Source: B16-G9 sp964400655
GTDB taxonomy: Bacteria; Bacteroidota; Bacteroidia; Bacteroidales; F082
Direction: 5' to 3'
Length of the DNA: 26,303 nt
NCBI GenBank assembly: GCA_964400655.1
Contig: CAYNVN010000035.1
Location: 1 to 26,303, forward strand
The notes beneath the pieces were generated by a model that was given only the letters and a program-made list of their open reading frames with translations, was not told the origin of the DNA and searched no databases. Made by a program: the position numbers and the translations under genes. This document shows positions 24,698 through 26,303 of the stretch, piece after piece. The stretch's first letter is position 1. Each line of letters opens with the position of its first letter.

Positions 24698-26005
24698 TTA
24701 ATCAACACGTTCTATTTGAGCGCCGAGTGCCCTTAACCTTTCATCAATATTTTGATAGCCCCGGTCAATTTGTTCAATATTATCGATGATGCTTGTGCCG
24801 TTGGCCGACAGTGCTGCAATCAGCAACGCAACACCGGCCCTTATATCGGGCGATGTCATTTTTATACCGCGCAAAGCAGGTGTCCGGTCGAGGCCGATAA
24901 CCGTAGCCCTGTGCGGGTCGCACAAAATAATACGGGCTCCCATGTCGATGAGCTTATCTACAAAAAAGAGACGGCTTTCAAACATTTTCTGATGAATGAG
25001 CACGCTCCCTTTTGCCTGAGTTGCCACCACCAGCACAATGCTTATGAGGTCGGGAGTAAAGCCGGGCCATGGTGCATCCGATATGTTCATAATGGAACCA
25101 TCGATAAAGGTATGTATTGAATAGTGTTCGTATTTCGGGATATAAATATCCGCTCCTTTTTGATAAACTTTAACACCGATACGCTCAAACACATCGGGGA
25201 TAATACCTAAATCGGAAAGGTTTACCCCTTTTATGGTCAGCTCCGATGCGGTCATGGCTGCCAGCCCCATAAAAGATCCCACCTCAATCATATCGGCCAA
25301 AAGGATATGTTCCGTACCGTGCAATTGTTTTACGCCCCGTACCACCAAACGATTAGAACCTATCCCGCTTATGTTGGCCCCCATGCGGTTGAGCATCTTA
25401 CTTAACTGAACAAGATAGGGTTCGCAGGCAGCATTAAAGATGGTTGTTTCACCTTCGGCCAACACCGCCGCCATTAAAATATTGGCGGTTCCCGTAACCG
25501 ATGCTTCATCAAGCAGCATAAAAGAGCCTGTCAGCTTACGGGCTGTAACCCTGTATAACTGATCCTTTTCGTCGTAAAAGAAATCAACCCCCAGTTTTTT
25601 TAATCCGTTAAAATGGGTATCAAGCCGGCGACGGCCGATTTTATCACCCCCCGGTTGCGGAATAATACCTTTCCCGAAACGGGCCAATAGCGGGCCCAGA
25701 ATCATAATGCTTCCCCTGATTTGGGTTGCCTTTTTGTAAAACTCCTCCGATTGAAGATAATCGAGATTAACACGGTCGGCAACAAATTCAAACCGTGAAG
25801 CCGATGTCTTTTCAATAGAAACCCCCAATCCGCGCAACAGGTCAAGCAGTTTGTTAACATCCCTTATATCCGGCACGTTATCAATAACCACCTTTTCAGG
25901 AGTAAGCAATACAGCACATAAAACCTGCAATGCTTCGTTTTTAGCCCCCTGCGGAACAATGGAACCGCTAAGCGGTTTACCACCGGTAATTTTAAATGAC
26001 CCCAT
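24698..26005 (-). CDS. murA: UDP-N-acetylglucosamine 1-carboxyvinyltransferase MurA
   Basis: MurA adds enolpyruvate from PEP to UDP-GlcNAc, the first committed step of peptidoglycan synthesis, in the cytosol. The 435 residues show GAKNEAL with Lys22-Asn23, the active-site loop PGGDKIGRRRLDTH (118-131), LDEASVTGTANILMAAVLAEG, the DAPWPGFTPD segment with the catalytic Asp, and SPDIRAG with the PEP-binding Arg. The loop has Asp121 where Escherichia coli has the catalytic Cys115, the residue fosfomycin attacks. The start MGSFKITGG is normal. It is transcribed toward the efflux operon, with no obvious terminator. Confidence 0.97.
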   Translation of the reverse strand: MGSFKITGGKPLSGSIVPQGAKNEALQVLCAVLLTPEKVVIDNVPDIRDVNKLLDLLRGLGVSIEKTSASRFEFVADRVNLDYLQSEEFYKKATQIRGSIMILGPLLARFGKGIIPQPGGDKIGRRRLDTHFNGLKKLGVDFFYDEKDQLYRVTARKLTGSFMLLDEASVTGTANILMAAVLAEGETTIFNAACEPYLVQLSKMLNRMGANISGIGSNRLVVRGVKQLHGTEHILLADMIEVGSFMGLAAMTASELTIKGVNLSDLGIIPDVFERIGVKVYQKGADIYIPKYEHYSIHTFIDGSIMNISDAPWPGFTPDLISIVLVVATQAKGSVLIHQKMFESRLFFVDKLIDMGARIILCDPHRATVIGLDRTPALRGIKMTSPDIRAGVALLIAALSANGTSIIDNIEQIDRGYQNIDERLRALGAQIERVD

Positions 26006-26065
26006 TTTTATAATTTCTTACTAACATTTGCGTAATATCCGGCAAAAATCACAATTTACAAAACC

Positions 26066-26095
26066 CAAATAAATCACAATAATTAAAAAATCAAA
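26066..26095 (-). promoter_or_regulatory. Possible murA promoter
   Basis: On the minus strand TTTG (26095-26092) and TTTATTTG (26073-26066, one mismatch to TAnnTTTG) are 18 bases apart. This would give a leader of about 55-60 bases. The remaining AT-rich stretch up to about 26215 shows no gene or clear structure. Confidence 0.3.
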
Positions 26096-26218
26096 ACCTG
26101 TTTAGAATTTATTTTTTGATGTTTCCGGTATATTCAGATTAGGTAAATTTTAATCGTTTTGTAAAAAAACGAAAATAAACGGTGTGAAGTATGAGAAAAA
26201 TATTTTTTTTCAATCTCA

Positions 26219-26248
26219 TTGCAAATTGCCGATGAATTTGTAAATTTG
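26219..26248 (+). promoter_or_regulatory. Promoter of the tRNA gene at the right edge
   Basis: TTG (26219-26221), a 19-base spacer and TAAATTTG (26241-26248) followed by C fit the Bacteroidota -33/-7 promoter well. It lies 30 bases upstream of the tRNA, the best-spaced promoter in the window. Confidence 0.65.
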
Positions 26249-26278
26249 CAGCCCTTTTCAGCGCAAGCTAAAAAGACC

Positions 26279-26303
26279 GGGCCTATAGCTCAGTTTCCCG
26301 ATA
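26279..26303 (+). tRNA. 5' part of a tRNA gene (tRNA-Ile-like), cut by the window end
   Basis: GGGCCTATAGCTCAG has the acceptor 5' strand, the U8-A9 linker and the first D-stem strand (GCTC) of a bacterial tRNA, and resembles tRNA-Ile(GAU). Only 25 bases are present. After CTCAG the bases TTTCCCGATA do not give the usual GG of the D loop. No 16S rRNA lies upstream, so this is not the tRNA of a standard rRNA spacer. The isotype is a guess because the anticodon is outside the window. Confidence 0.55.

Overview
The window looks like a chromosomal segment of a Bacteroidota bacterium, most likely of the order Bacteroidales. The signs are a one-chain SecDF, a Bacteroidota-type long PurM, purH next to mreBCD, PD40/OmpA and GIN-domain envelope proteins, an RND pump fused to its outer-membrane factor, few Shine-Dalgarno sequences, and repeated matches to the phylum's -7 promoter box TAnnTTTG. 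The content is almost all housekeeping. No insertion sequence, phage gene, CRISPR array or toxin-antitoxin pair is visible. The left edge cuts a gene and the right edge cuts a tRNA.

Left part (1-8792, all + strand): the tail of a PagL/acyloxyacyl-hydrolase-like barrel, a GIN-domain lipoprotein, secDF with a clear terminator, tatA, a TPR/PD40/OmpA cell-wall-anchored protein, and purM. Together these cover protein export (Sec and Tat), outer-membrane anchoring and purine synthesis. An orphan MacB-type permease (8807-10048, -) converges on purM.

Middle (10200-18263): purH, mreB, mreC and mreD run on the + strand, giving the last two steps of IMP synthesis followed by the rod-shape scaffold. The usual downstream mrdA/rodA genes are absent. 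A NatAB-like ABC exporter pair and the grpE-dnaJ chaperone pair follow on the - strand. A near-perfect 38-bp inverted repeat lies between grpE and dnaJ.

Right part (18524-26303): a divalent-metal efflux locus on the - strand, transcribed as a small Cys/His-rich secreted protein, then a CzcA-type RND pump fused to a TolC-like channel, then a lipoprotein adaptor. An exact 26-bp direct repeat has one copy inside the adaptor gene and the other just upstream of the small-protein gene. murA follows, with Asp in place of the fosfomycin-target Cys. A promoter and the first bases of a tRNA (Ile-like) end the window.

The parts most worth following up are the metal-efflux locus with its repeat and fused pump, and the grpE-dnaJ inverted repeat. 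I do not see a clearly new multi-gene system.
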